Assembly (NCBI RefSeq): GCF_014646695.1
Contig: NZ_BMNT01000028.1
Span: 1-64,000, forward strand
DNA length: 64,000 nucleotides
Source: Sphaerisporangium melleum
Lineage (GTDB): Bacteria; Actinomycetota; Actinomycetes; Streptosporangiales; Streptosporangiaceae
Direction: 5' to 3'
Under the pieces are notes generated by a model. It saw only the letters and a list, made by a program, of their open reading frames with translations. It did not search any database and was not told the origin of the DNA. The position numbers and the translations under genes were made by a program. Positions 34,559 to 43,121 of the stretch are shown piece by piece (position 1 is the first letter of the stretch; each line of letters opens with the position of its first letter).

Positions 34559-35734
34559 GTGTCCGATCTGCCGCAGATGCCGTTCCAGCGGAACAACGCG
34601 CTCGACATCTCGCCGACCTACCGGGAGCTGCGCAAGGAAGGGCCGATCAGCAGGGTACGCACCCAGACCGGCGGCGAGGCGTGGCTGGTGACCGAGTACG
34701 AGATGGTCCGGCGGTTACTCGCCGACGAGCGGCTCGGCCGCTCACACCCCGACCCGGACTCGGCGACCCGGGTGTCGGGGTCGGCGCTGATGGGTGGTCC
34801 CTCGGGGGACTACGCCACCGAGAAGGAGCGGCACCAGCGGATGCGCAAGCTCCTGACGCCCGCGTTCTCGGCCCGGCGGATGAAGGCGCTGTCGGGCCAC
34901 GTCCAGGAGCTGGTCAGCGGGCTGCTGGACGAGATGGCGGAGAAGACGCCGCCGCTCGACCTGCACGAGAACTTCTCCTTCCCGCTGCCGGTGCTGGTGA
35001 TCTGCGAGTTGCTCGGCGTGCCGTTCGAGGACCGCGAGCACTTCCGGGCGCTGTCGGACGGCATCTCCATCACGACGGACCCCGCGGCGTCGGCGGCGGC
35101 GCTGGAGAAGTTCAGCGCCTACATCCTGGAGCTGGTGAACCGCAAGCGCGCGCACCCGGCGGAGGACGTGCTGTCGGATCTCGCGCACATGGAGGCCGAC
35201 GACCAGGAGATCTCCCGGCTGGGGGCGGGCCTGCTGTTCGCCGGGCACGAGACCACGGTCAACAGTATCGACTTCGGCGTGGTGTATCTGCTGCGCGACC
35301 TCGCCCAGCGCGACGCCGTGGTGGCCGATCCCTCCGTGGTGCCGCAGGTGGTGGAGGAGATCCTGCGGATCGCCTCCCCGTCCGACCACGGCCTGGTGCG
35401 GTACGCCAAGGCCGACGTGGAGGCGGGGGAGGTGACCATCCGCGCCGGGGAGCCGGTGATCATCATCTCCGCGGCGGCGAACCGGGACGAGAACGTCTTC
35501 GCCGAGCCGGAGGTGTTCGACGCGCACCGCTCGCAGCCCGAGCCGCACATCGCCTTCGGGTACGCGCAGCACTACTGCATCGGGGCGAACCTGGCCAGGG
35601 TCGAGCTGAACGAGGTCTTCGGCACGCTGTTCCGGCGGTTCCCGACGATGGAACTGGCGGTGCCGGCAGAGGAGCTGCGGCTGCGGGAGGGCAGGCTGAC
35701 CGGGGGCCTGATGGAGGTGCCGGTCACCTGGTGA
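34559..35734 (+). CDS. Cytochrome P450, stand-alone
   Basis: A 391-residue bacterial P450. It has the I-helix motif LFAGHETTV (228-232 for AGHET), the K-helix EEILR (267-270) and the heme segment AFGYAQHYCIGANLA with ligand Cys340. The usual second glycine of the FGxGxHxC motif is Ala here. The GTG start is preceded by GGAGGG; an in-frame extension to 34481 is unlikely. No redox partner or tailoring gene is adjacent. A secondary-metabolite or xenobiotic hydroxylase is likely. Confidence 0.9.
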   Translation: MSDLPQMPFQRNNALDISPTYRELRKEGPISRVRTQTGGEAWLVTEYEMVRRLLADERLGRSHPDPDSATRVSGSALMGGPSGDYATEKERHQRMRKLLTPAFSARRMKALSGHVQELVSGLLDEMAEKTPPLDLHENFSFPLPVLVICELLGVPFEDREHFRALSDGISITTDPAASAAALEKFSAYILELVNRKRAHPAEDVLSDLAHMEADDQEISRLGAGLLFAGHETTVNSIDFGVVYLLRDLAQRDAVVADPSVVPQVVEEILRIASPSDHGLVRYAKADVEAGEVTIRAGEPVIIISAAANRDENVFAEPEVFDAHRSQPEPHIAFGYAQHYCIGANLARVELNEVFGTLFRRFPTMELAVPAEELRLREGRLTGGLMEVPVTW

Positions 35735-35905
35735 CCTGCTGATGGGCGCGGGTCCCGGTCACCTTCCATCACGTTCCGGACATCTTCCCACCTCAGACCG
35801 CTTCTCCGGTGTGTCGCGACGCCGGAGCGGAGATCACGGCGTGCACCGTTACTAACCTGTGATCATCTGCTGGTGAGGTGACGATCCCCGGAAGGCGCGA
35901 TACCG

Positions 35906-37312
35906 ATGAGAGGTGAACCGGGCCCGCGACCGCTGAGCGCCACTCTCGGGCTCACCCTCGCGTCGGCGCTGGTGTGGGGTCTCGCCCACCTGCGCGCCGG
36001 ACGGCGGACGGCCGGCGTCGTGCTGCTGTCGGTGTACGGGACGCTGCTCGCGGTCGGGACGGCGGCGGCCACGGTGCTGCGCCCGGAGGCGCTCGGCCTG
36101 CTGGCCCGGCCGGGCCGGCTGGCGGGGGTGGCCGTCGCGACGGTGCTGGCCGGCCTGTGGTGGGCGGCCCTGATCGTCGCGTCCTACCGGGTGCTGCGCC
36201 CGTCCCCGCTCACCGGCGTCCGACACGCCCTGGCGCGGGGCGTCGTGGGGCTGATGTGCGCCGCGGTCCTGCTGCCCTCGTTCTACGCCGCCCGCCTGGC
36301 CTATGTGGGCCGCGAGGTGGTGACCACGGTGTTCGCCGAGCGCGGCGCTGCGGCCGACGCCGACCCCTGGCGGGGCAGGCACCGGGTGAACATCCTGCTC
36401 CTGGGTGCGGACGCGGCGCCCTCGCGGCCGGGGGCGCGCACCGACAGCATGTCGGTGGCGGCCGTCGACACCAGGAGCGGTCGCACGGTGCTGTTCAGCC
36501 TGCCCCGCAACCTGCAGCACGTGCCGATGCCCGAGGGGCCGGCGCGGCGGATGTTCCCCTTCGGCTTCACCGGGGACGGCATCCCGGGCCGGCCCGCGCT
36601 GCTCAACGAGGTGTACCAGTGGGCCGAGGACCATCCGGCGATGGTGCCGGGCGTCCCTGCCGGGCGGCGCGGGCCCGAACTGCTCAAGCGCACCATCGGC
36701 GGCATCCTCGGTCTCCCCATCGACTACTACGCGATGGTGGACATGAAGGGCTTCGCGCGCATCGTCGACGCGACCGGCGGCGTGACGGTGACCGTCAAGC
36801 ACGACATCCCGTACGGGCTGGAGGGCGGCGTGCTGCGGGCGGGCACCCGGCGGCTCTCCGGCCAGGAGGCTCTCTGGTTCGGCCGGTCCCGGTCCGACGG
36901 CGACGACTACATCCGCATGGGACGGCAGCGGTGCCTGCTGGACGCGATGGCCCGCCAGGCCGATCCGTTCACGGTGCTCAGGAGCTTCGAACGGCTCGCT
37001 GATGCGGCAAAGCGCTACATATCTACAGATATCCCCCAAGAATCACTTCCCGCGTTCATCGCTCTCTCCTCGAAGATTAAGGACGCACGCCTCGAAAGCG
37101 TGCAATTCGTGCCGCCGCTCATCAACACGGCCGCCCCCGACTGGGCGCTGATCAGAGAGAAGGTCTCGGCCGCGACCGGCGCGCCACCGGCCTCGGCCCA
37201 CAGGGCACGGGGCGATCGGGACGCCGGGGACGCGCGTTCGCCGGAGCCGTCCCCGGGCCCGACCACGCCCTTTCCTGCGGAACAAGTACCACTTAACGCT
37301 TCTTGTAACTGA
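35906..37312 (+). CDS. LCP family glycopolymer ligase, second copy
   Basis: A 468-residue protein. The first 150 residues hold about four hydrophobic segments, more than the single anchor usual for LCP proteins. The LCP domain follows (about 160-380), with RTDSMSVAAVD, FSLPRNLQHVPMP and GRQRCLLDAMA. The Asp of the common PRD motif is Asn here, which may alter phosphate handling. There is no LytR_C domain; the tail is disordered and ends in Cys-Asn. The ATG follows GGAAGG. It precedes the GH95 gene on the same strand. Confidence 0.86.
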   Translation: MRGEPGPRPLSATLGLTLASALVWGLAHLRAGRRTAGVVLLSVYGTLLAVGTAAATVLRPEALGLLARPGRLAGVAVATVLAGLWWAALIVASYRVLRPSPLTGVRHALARGVVGLMCAAVLLPSFYAARLAYVGREVVTTVFAERGAAADADPWRGRHRVNILLLGADAAPSRPGARTDSMSVAAVDTRSGRTVLFSLPRNLQHVPMPEGPARRMFPFGFTGDGIPGRPALLNEVYQWAEDHPAMVPGVPAGRRGPELLKRTIGGILGLPIDYYAMVDMKGFARIVDATGGVTVTVKHDIPYGLEGGVLRAGTRRLSGQEALWFGRSRSDGDDYIRMGRQRCLLDAMARQADPFTVLRSFERLADAAKRYISTDIPQESLPAFIALSSKIKDARLESVQFVPPLINTAAPDWALIREKVSAATGAPPASAHRARGDRDAGDARSPEPSPGPTTPFPAEQVPLNASCN

Positions 37313-37365
37313 ATTCCATATGCCCTGGTTAAGATGCGGTTGATCACCACGCTGATCGGGGAGAC

Positions 37366-39705
37366 ATGCTGAGCCTGTGGTACGACCGGCCCGCGGACGG
37401 GGCGGATGAGCACGACGCATGGGAACGGCAGGCACTGCCCATCGGCAACGGCAGACTCGGCGCGATGGTCTTCGGGCGGCTCGGCACCGAACGGCTCGCC
37501 CTCAACGAGAGCACCCTGTGGACCGGCGGCCCCGGATCGAAGGACGCCGGGCCCGACGGGTACCGCCACGGCGACTGGCCCGCCCCCCGGCCCGGCGTGC
37601 TGGCCGAGACCAGGCGGCGCATCGCCGAGGAGGGCCGCATCGCCCCGGCCGAGGCCGCCCATCTGCTCGGCGACGTCGCCGCCATGGACGGGCACATCCC
37701 CGGCTTCGGCGCCTACCAGCCGTTCGGCGACCTCCTGCTCGACATCTCCGTCCCGGACGCCGAAGACCCCGCGGGCCGTACCACGGCCGGCGGAGTCACG
37801 GGGTACCGCCGGGAGCTCGATCTCGCCACCGCGGTCGCGACGGTGGGCTACACGGCCGCCGGGGTGCGCTTCACCCGCGAGCACTTCGCGAGCAACCCCG
37901 CCCAGGTGCTCGTCGTCCGGCTGACCGCCGACCGCCCCGGGCAGGTGTCCCTGACGGTGCACCTGGTCCCCGGCCCGTCGAGCACGCCGCCGGACATCTC
38001 GGTCACCGCGGGGCGGATCACCATGCGCGGGGCGCTGGACGACAACGGGCTGCGCTACGAGGGGCAGGTCCAGGTGACCTGCGAGGGCGGCACCCGCACC
38101 GACGGGGCCGAGACGGTCGGCGTCCAGGGAGCGGACGCCGTGACGCTGGTCTTCGCCGCCGGCACCGACTACGCCCAGGAGCACCCGCACTACCGGGGAC
38201 CGCACCCGCACGCGACGGTGACGGCCCAGGTGGAGCGGGCGTCCGCGCGCGGGTACGCCGAGGTGCGCGCCGAGCACATCGCCGACCACCGGGGGCTGTT
38301 CGACCGCGTCCGGCTCGACATCGGCGCGGGCCGCGGGCCGCTGCAGCCGACCGACCGCGCGCTCGCCGCGTACGGCCGGGAGGGCTCCGATGACCGGGCG
38401 CTGGAGACGCTGCTGTTCGCCTACGGCCGTTACCTGCTGATCGCCTCCTCCCGGGAGGACTCGCCGCTGCCGGCCAACCTGCAGGGCCTGTGGAACGACA
38501 GCCCGGCGCCACCGTGGAACTGCGACTGGCACACCAACGTCAACCTGCAGATGAACTACTGGCCGGCCGAGGTGACCGCGCTCCCCGAGTGCACCGGCCC
38601 GCTGCTGCGCTTCGTCGAGGCGCTGCGCGTCCCGGGCAGGCGCACCGCCGCGAGCATGTTCGGCGCGCCGGGCTGGGTGGTGCACTCGGCCACCAATCCG
38701 TTCGGCTTCACCGGCGTCCACGGCTGGCCCACAGCGTTCTGGTTCCCCGAGGCGGCGGCCTGGCTCACCCAGCACCTGTACGAGCGCTACCTGTTCGGCC
38801 AGGACCTCGGCCACCTTCGCGATCACGTCTACCCGGTGCTGCGGGAGGCGGCGGAGTTCTGGCTGGACACGCTGGTGGAGGACGGCGGCCTGGTGGTGTC
38901 GCCCAGTCACTCGCCCGAACACGGCCCGTTCTCGGCGGGCGCCGCGGCCTCCCAGCAGATCGTGTGGGACCTGCTGGCCAACACCGTCGAGGCGGCCGAC
39001 CACCTGGGCCTGGACCCCGGGTACCGCATCCTGAAGGCGCTCGGCGAGCTGGACGAGGGCCTGCGCGTCGGGGCGTCCGGCCAGTTGCAGGAGTGGCGGG
39101 CAGACTGGGACGACCCGAGTGACACGCACCGGCACCTCTCCCACCTTTTCGCCCTGCACCCGGGCCGGCGCATCCACCCCTGCACGGAGTTCGGCGAGGC
39201 GGCGCGGGTCACGCTGGAGTGGCGCGGCAACGGCGGCCCCGGCTGGAGCCGGGCGTGGAAGGTCAACCTGTGGGCGCGGCTGCTCGACGGGGAACGGGCG
39301 CACCACCTGCTGGGCGAGCAGCTCAGGCACGGCACGCTGCCCAATCTGTGGAGCACCCATCCGCCGTACCAGATCGACGGCAACCTCGGCACGACGGCGG
39401 GCATCGCCGAGATGCTGCTGCAGAGCCACACCGGGGTGATCGACGTGCTTCCGGCGCTGCCGCCGGCGTGGCCGTCCGGCTCGTTCGACGGGCTGCGCGC
39501 CCGCGGCGGGCACACGGTGGGCGCGTCCTGGCGGGACGGCGAACTGACCGAGGTGCGGGTCATGCCCGATCGCGACGGCGAGGTCCGGCTGCGCAACCCG
39601 GCCTTCCTCAACGGCTGCCGGACCCCGGTCCCGTGCCTGGTCGAGGGGGACGCCGTCTCCTTCCCCGCCACGGCGGGCCGCGCGTACCGCGTCACCGCCG
39701 GCTGA
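37366..39705 (+). CDS. GH95 alpha-L-fucosidase-type glycoside hydrolase, cytoplasmic
   Basis: A 779-residue enzyme with no signal peptide. Domains in order are an N-terminal beta-sandwich (about 1-260), an (alpha/alpha)6 barrel (about 290-680) and a C-terminal beta domain. Family 95 features include LPIGNGRLGAMVFG, LNESTLWTGGPG, QGLWNDS, NVNLQMNYWPAE, WRGNGGPGWSRAWKVNLWARL and YQIDGNLGTTAGIAEML. GH95 inverts alpha-1,2-L-fucosides or related L-galactosides. Intracellular location suggests it acts on imported oligosaccharides, but no sugar transporter is adjacent. The ribosome site GGGGAG is close to the ATG. Confidence 0.93.
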   Translation: MLSLWYDRPADGADEHDAWERQALPIGNGRLGAMVFGRLGTERLALNESTLWTGGPGSKDAGPDGYRHGDWPAPRPGVLAETRRRIAEEGRIAPAEAAHLLGDVAAMDGHIPGFGAYQPFGDLLLDISVPDAEDPAGRTTAGGVTGYRRELDLATAVATVGYTAAGVRFTREHFASNPAQVLVVRLTADRPGQVSLTVHLVPGPSSTPPDISVTAGRITMRGALDDNGLRYEGQVQVTCEGGTRTDGAETVGVQGADAVTLVFAAGTDYAQEHPHYRGPHPHATVTAQVERASARGYAEVRAEHIADHRGLFDRVRLDIGAGRGPLQPTDRALAAYGREGSDDRALETLLFAYGRYLLIASSREDSPLPANLQGLWNDSPAPPWNCDWHTNVNLQMNYWPAEVTALPECTGPLLRFVEALRVPGRRTAASMFGAPGWVVHSATNPFGFTGVHGWPTAFWFPEAAAWLTQHLYERYLFGQDLGHLRDHVYPVLREAAEFWLDTLVEDGGLVVSPSHSPEHGPFSAGAAASQQIVWDLLANTVEAADHLGLDPGYRILKALGELDEGLRVGASGQLQEWRADWDDPSDTHRHLSHLFALHPGRRIHPCTEFGEAARVTLEWRGNGGPGWSRAWKVNLWARLLDGERAHHLLGEQLRHGTLPNLWSTHPPYQIDGNLGTTAGIAEMLLQSHTGVIDVLPALPPAWPSGSFDGLRARGGHTVGASWRDGELTEVRVMPDRDGEVRLRNPAFLNGCRTPVPCLVEGDAVSFPATAGRAYRVTAG

Positions 39706-39768
39706 TCCCCGGGCCGACCGCCGGAGACACGAACCGGTAACGACCTTTTCGCCGTACCCATCCTCGGC

Positions 39769-39820
39769 TTGACAGCGTGTCCGGCATGCCGTCTTATTGC
39801 ACTCAACCGACTTATTAAGT
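39769..39820 (+). promoter_or_regulatory. Sigma70-type promoter and palindrome before the sulfonate operon
   Basis: TTGACA (39769-39774) and TCTTAT (39792-39797) are 17 bases apart. In the leader, ACTTATTAAGT (39810-39820) is a perfect 11-base palindrome, followed by AGGAATTAGGG. The GGAATTA core resembles, from memory, the conserved end of Bacillus CymR sites. The Rrf2 regulator in the operon is the likely binder. Confidence 0.6.
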
Positions 39821-39839
39821 AGGAATTAGGGAGAGTGTC

Positions 39840-40895
39840 ATGAAGGTTCGCAGGCTACGAGGGATGGCGGCCGCGCTGGCCGCGGTCGCGGTGACCGCCC
39901 TCGCGGCGGCCTGCGGAGGGGATGGGGGATCCTCCGGCGGCGAGGCTGCCAAGACCGAGGTGCGCCTCGGCTTCTTTCCGAACATCACGCACTCCACGGC
40001 CCTGGTGGGGGTCAAGAAGGGCTTCTTCGCCAAGGCGCTCGGCTCGAACGTCACGCTGAAGACGGCCACGTTCAACGCCGGCCCGGCCGCGACCGAGGCG
40101 ATCTTCTCCGACGCCATCGACGCCACCTACATCGGGCCGAACCCGGCCATCAACGCCTGGTCCAAGTCCAAGGGACAGGCCATCAAGATCATCGCTGGCG
40201 CGGCCTCCGGCGGGGTCTTCCTCGTCGTCAAGCCCGAGATCAACGACGTGGCCGACCTCAAGGGCAAGAAGATCGCCACACCGCAGCTCGGCAACACCCA
40301 GGACGTCGCGCTGCGCTACTGGCTGCAGGAGAAGGGGCTCAAGACCGACACCAAGGGCGGCGGCGACGTCTCGATCGTGCCCCAGGAGAACGCCCAGACC
40401 CTGCAGACCTTCGCGACCGGCGACATCGACGGCGCCTGGGTGCCCGAGCCCTTCGCCAGCCGTCTCGTGCTCGAGAGCAAGGGCAAGATCCTGCTGAACG
40501 AGTCCGACCTGTGGCCGGGCAACAAGTTCGTGATCACGCACCTGATCGTCCGGCAGCAGTTCCTCAAGGAGCACCCCGACCTGGTCAAGAAGCTGATCGA
40601 GGCGCACGTCGAGTCGACCGCCTACATCAACTCCGACCCGGCCGGTGCCAAGGAGGCCATCAACGCCGAACTGCAGGACCTCAGCGGCAAGCCGCTCAAG
40701 CCCGAGGTGCTGGAGAGCGCGTTCAAGAACATCGCCTTCACCAACGACCCGATCGCCTCCTCGCTGGTGGGCAGCGCCGACCACGCGGTGAAGGTCGGGC
40801 TGCTCGACCCGGTGGACCTCAACGGCATCTACGACCTGAAGATCCTCAACGAGGTCCTCGCCGCCAAGGGCGAGCAGGCGGTGGCCGACAGATGA
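39840..40895 (+). CDS. ABC transporter substrate-binding lipoprotein, SsuA/NrtA type
   Basis: A 351-residue lipoprotein. The signal peptide ends in the lipobox LAAAC with lipidated Cys25. The mature part is a periplasmic-binding fold of the SsuA/TauA/NrtA group: LGFFPNITHSTALVGVKKGFF, NPAINAW, GKKIATPQLGNTQDVALRYWL, DGAWVPEPFA. It probably captures an alkanesulfonate, taurine or a similar anion outside the membrane. The stop overlaps the start of the ATPase gene (ATGA). It is the first gene of a four-gene operon ending in an Rrf2 regulator. Confidence 0.93.
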   Translation: MKVRRLRGMAAALAAVAVTALAAACGGDGGSSGGEAAKTEVRLGFFPNITHSTALVGVKKGFFAKALGSNVTLKTATFNAGPAATEAIFSDAIDATYIGPNPAINAWSKSKGQAIKIIAGAASGGVFLVVKPEINDVADLKGKKIATPQLGNTQDVALRYWLQEKGLKTDTKGGGDVSIVPQENAQTLQTFATGDIDGAWVPEPFASRLVLESKGKILLNESDLWPGNKFVITHLIVRQQFLKEHPDLVKKLIEAHVESTAYINSDPAGAKEAINAELQDLSGKPLKPEVLESAFKNIAFTNDPIASSLVGSADHAVKVGLLDPVDLNGIYDLKILNEVLAAKGEQAVADR

Positions 40896-41749
40896 CGGCT
40901 CCCACGAAGGAGCTGCGCTCCGGCCGGATCGACGGGCGCGAGCCCGCGGTCCGGCTGGACGCCGTCTCCAAGGTGTACGGCAGGGAACTGCTCGCCCTGG
41001 ACCGGGTCACGCTGTCGGTCGCCAGGGGCGAGTTCGTCTGCCTGCTCGGCGCGTCCGGCTGCGGCAAGAGCACGCTGCTCAATCTGGTCGCCGGGCTCGA
41101 CCGCGCCACGGCCGGGACGATCGACACCGGCGGCGCGCGCATCGCGATGATGTTCCAGGAGCCCGCGCTGTTCCCCTGGCTCACCGTCTCGGCCAACATC
41201 GAGCTGGCGCTGCGGGTGACCAGCACGGGCGCCGGCACGACCAGAAAGCAGCGCCGGGCCCGGGCGGCCGAGCTGCTGGAGACCGTCCACCTGGGCGACT
41301 TCGGCGGCAAGCGGCCGCACGAGCTGTCCGGCGGCATGCGCCAGCGGGTGGCGCTCGCGCGGGCCCTCGCGCAGGACGCCGACGTGCTGCTCATGGACGA
41401 GCCGTTCGGCGCGCTCGACGCGATGACCCGCGACCTGCTGCACGACGAGCTGGAGCGCATCTGGCGCGAGCGCGGCCTGTCGGTGCTGTTCGTGACGCAC
41501 AACGTGCGCGAGGCCGTGCGGCTCGGCGACCGGGTGGTGCTGCTGAGCAGCAGGCCCGGCACCGTGATCGAGGACTACAAGATCACGCTCGACCGGCCGC
41601 GCCGCACCGACTCCGGCGAGGTCACCGGGCAGGCCGCCACCATCACCGACCGCCTCAAGCAGGAGGTGCTGCGGCACGCCCGCCGCGCCCCCGCCGCGAG
41701 CGGCCCGGACGCGGCCACCGGCACCACACCATCGGGAGGCGAGCGATGA
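40892..41749 (+). CDS. ABC transporter ATP-binding protein, SsuB/TauB type
   Basis: A 285-residue ATPase with Walker A GASGCGKST, Q-loop FQEPALFPWLTV, signature LSGGMRQRVALARAL, Walker B LLMDEPFGALD and switch His THNVREA. The MMFQEPALFPWL form of the Q-loop is typical of nitrate, sulfonate and taurine importers. A short Ala/Gly-rich tail follows. It overlaps both neighbours by four bases, so it is translated with the substrate-binding protein and permease. Confidence 0.95.
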   Translation: MTAPTKELRSGRIDGREPAVRLDAVSKVYGRELLALDRVTLSVARGEFVCLLGASGCGKSTLLNLVAGLDRATAGTIDTGGARIAMMFQEPALFPWLTVSANIELALRVTSTGAGTTRKQRRARAAELLETVHLGDFGGKRPHELSGGMRQRVALARALAQDADVLLMDEPFGALDAMTRDLLHDELERIWRERGLSVLFVTHNVREAVRLGDRVVLLSSRPGTVIEDYKITLDRPRRTDSGEVTGQAATITDRLKQEVLRHARRAPAASGPDAATGTTPSGGER

Positions 41750-42603
41750 CCGCCGACGTCTCCCAGCACCTCGCCGGGCTGGACGCGCTGGAGCTGTCCG
41801 GCCGGGAGCGGCGCGGCCTCGCCTCGCGTGTCTGGGCGCGGGCCTGGCCGATGATCTCGGCGATCATCCTGGTCCTGGCCATCTGGGAGCTGGTCGTGCT
41901 GAGCGGCTGGCGCCCGGAGTACGTCCTGCCCGGGCCCGGCACGGTGCTCGCCGATCTGGGGCACCGCCTCGGCGACGGCGAGTTCTACGCGGCCGTGGCG
42001 GTGACCATGCGCCGGGCGGTCATCGGGTTCGCCATCGCGGTGCTGACCGGGCTGGTCGTCGGCGCGGCCGTGTCCCGGGTGCGGCCGCTGCGCGCGGCGT
42101 TCGGCTCGCTGATCACCGGCCTGCAGACCATGCCGTCCATCGCGTGGTTCCCGCTGGCCATCCTGCTGTTCAAGCTCAGCGAGAGCGCGATCCTGTTCGT
42201 GGTCGTCCTCGGGGCCGCCCCGTCCATCGCCAACGGCCTGATCGCCGGGGTCGACTACACCCCGCCGATCCTGCTGCGCGCCGGGCACATCCTCGGCCTG
42301 CGGCGCCTCGCGCTCTACCGGCACGTCATCCTGCCCGCTTCGCTGCCCTCGTTCCTGTCCGGCCTCAAGCAGGGCTGGGCGTTCGCCTGGCGCTCCCTCA
42401 TGGCCGGCGAGCTGCTCGTGATCATCGCGCACCAGACGTCGATCGGCGAGCAGCTCGACAACGCCCGCGAACTGTCCGACGCCCCCGGGCTCCTCGCGAC
42501 GATGATCGTGATCCTGGTCATCGGCATCGTCGTGGACATGGTCTTCGGTGCGGCCGACAACGCTCTCCGGCGCCGCTGGGGGCTCGACCAGCGCGTCGGC
42601 TGA
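41746..42603 (+). CDS. ABC transporter permease, SsuC/TauC type
   Basis: A 285-residue membrane protein with about six helices and the permease coupling loop RAGHILGLRRLALYRHVILPASLPSFLSGLKQGWAFAWR (EAA-type loop). It is the membrane channel of the sulfonate-type importer. It overlaps the ATPase stop by four bases. Its TGA shares one base with the start of the Rrf2 gene. Confidence 0.95.
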   Translation: MTADVSQHLAGLDALELSGRERRGLASRVWARAWPMISAIILVLAIWELVVLSGWRPEYVLPGPGTVLADLGHRLGDGEFYAAVAVTMRRAVIGFAIAVLTGLVVGAAVSRVRPLRAAFGSLITGLQTMPSIAWFPLAILLFKLSESAILFVVVLGAAPSIANGLIAGVDYTPPILLRAGHILGLRRLALYRHVILPASLPSFLSGLKQGWAFAWRSLMAGELLVIIAHQTSIGEQLDNARELSDAPGLLATMIVILVIGIVVDMVFGAADNALRRRWGLDQRVG

Positions 42604-43010
42604 TGCGGATCTCGGCGAGGACACAGTACGCGCTGCGCGCCGTCGCGGAACTCGCGGCGGCGCCGCCCGGGCCGGTGCCCGCGGAGCGCATCGCGACCGT
42701 CCAGGACATCCCGCGCCGGTTCCTGGACAACATCCTGCTGCAGTTGCGGCGGGCGGGGCTCATCGAGAGCCAGCGCGGGCCGGACGGCGGCTACTGGCTG
42801 GCCCGCCCGGCCATGGAGATCACGCTGGCCGACGTCATCCTGGTGATCGAGGGCGTGCCTCCCCGGGGTGAGCGGTTCCCGGGCGCCGCCGGGCCGCTGG
42901 CCGATGTGTGGACGGCGCTGCGCGCGTTCGAGGACCGGACGCTGAGCGAGATCACCCTGGCGCACATCGCCAGCGGCACCCTGCCCTTCGACGGCATGCG
43001 GCACCCCTGA
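42603..43010 (+). CDS. Rrf2-family regulator lacking Fe-S cysteines (CymR-like)
   Basis: A 135-residue winged-helix regulator of the Rrf2 family: MRISARTQYALRAVAELA, IPRRFLDNILLQLRRAGLIESQRGPDGGYWLARPAMEITLADVILVIEG. It contains no cysteine, so it cannot hold the cluster of IscR or NsrR and resembles the CymR type that governs cysteine and sulfur metabolism. It is coupled to the sulfonate-type importer genes (TGATG junction). A palindrome in the operon leader is a likely target, giving autoregulation by sulfur status. Confidence 0.9.
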   Translation: MRISARTQYALRAVAELAAAPPGPVPAERIATVQDIPRRFLDNILLQLRRAGLIESQRGPDGGYWLARPAMEITLADVILVIEGVPPRGERFPGAAGPLADVWTALRAFEDRTLSEITLAHIASGTLPFDGMRHP

Positions 43011-43121
43011 CGCCGCGCTGGACAGCCGCCCTCGCCATTGGAGCGCGCCGGTCCCGGGAACTGTGGAAGACTGCCCATCTGCTGACTTGTCGCTCCATCG
43101 CCTGCGAAGGGGCATTTTGCG

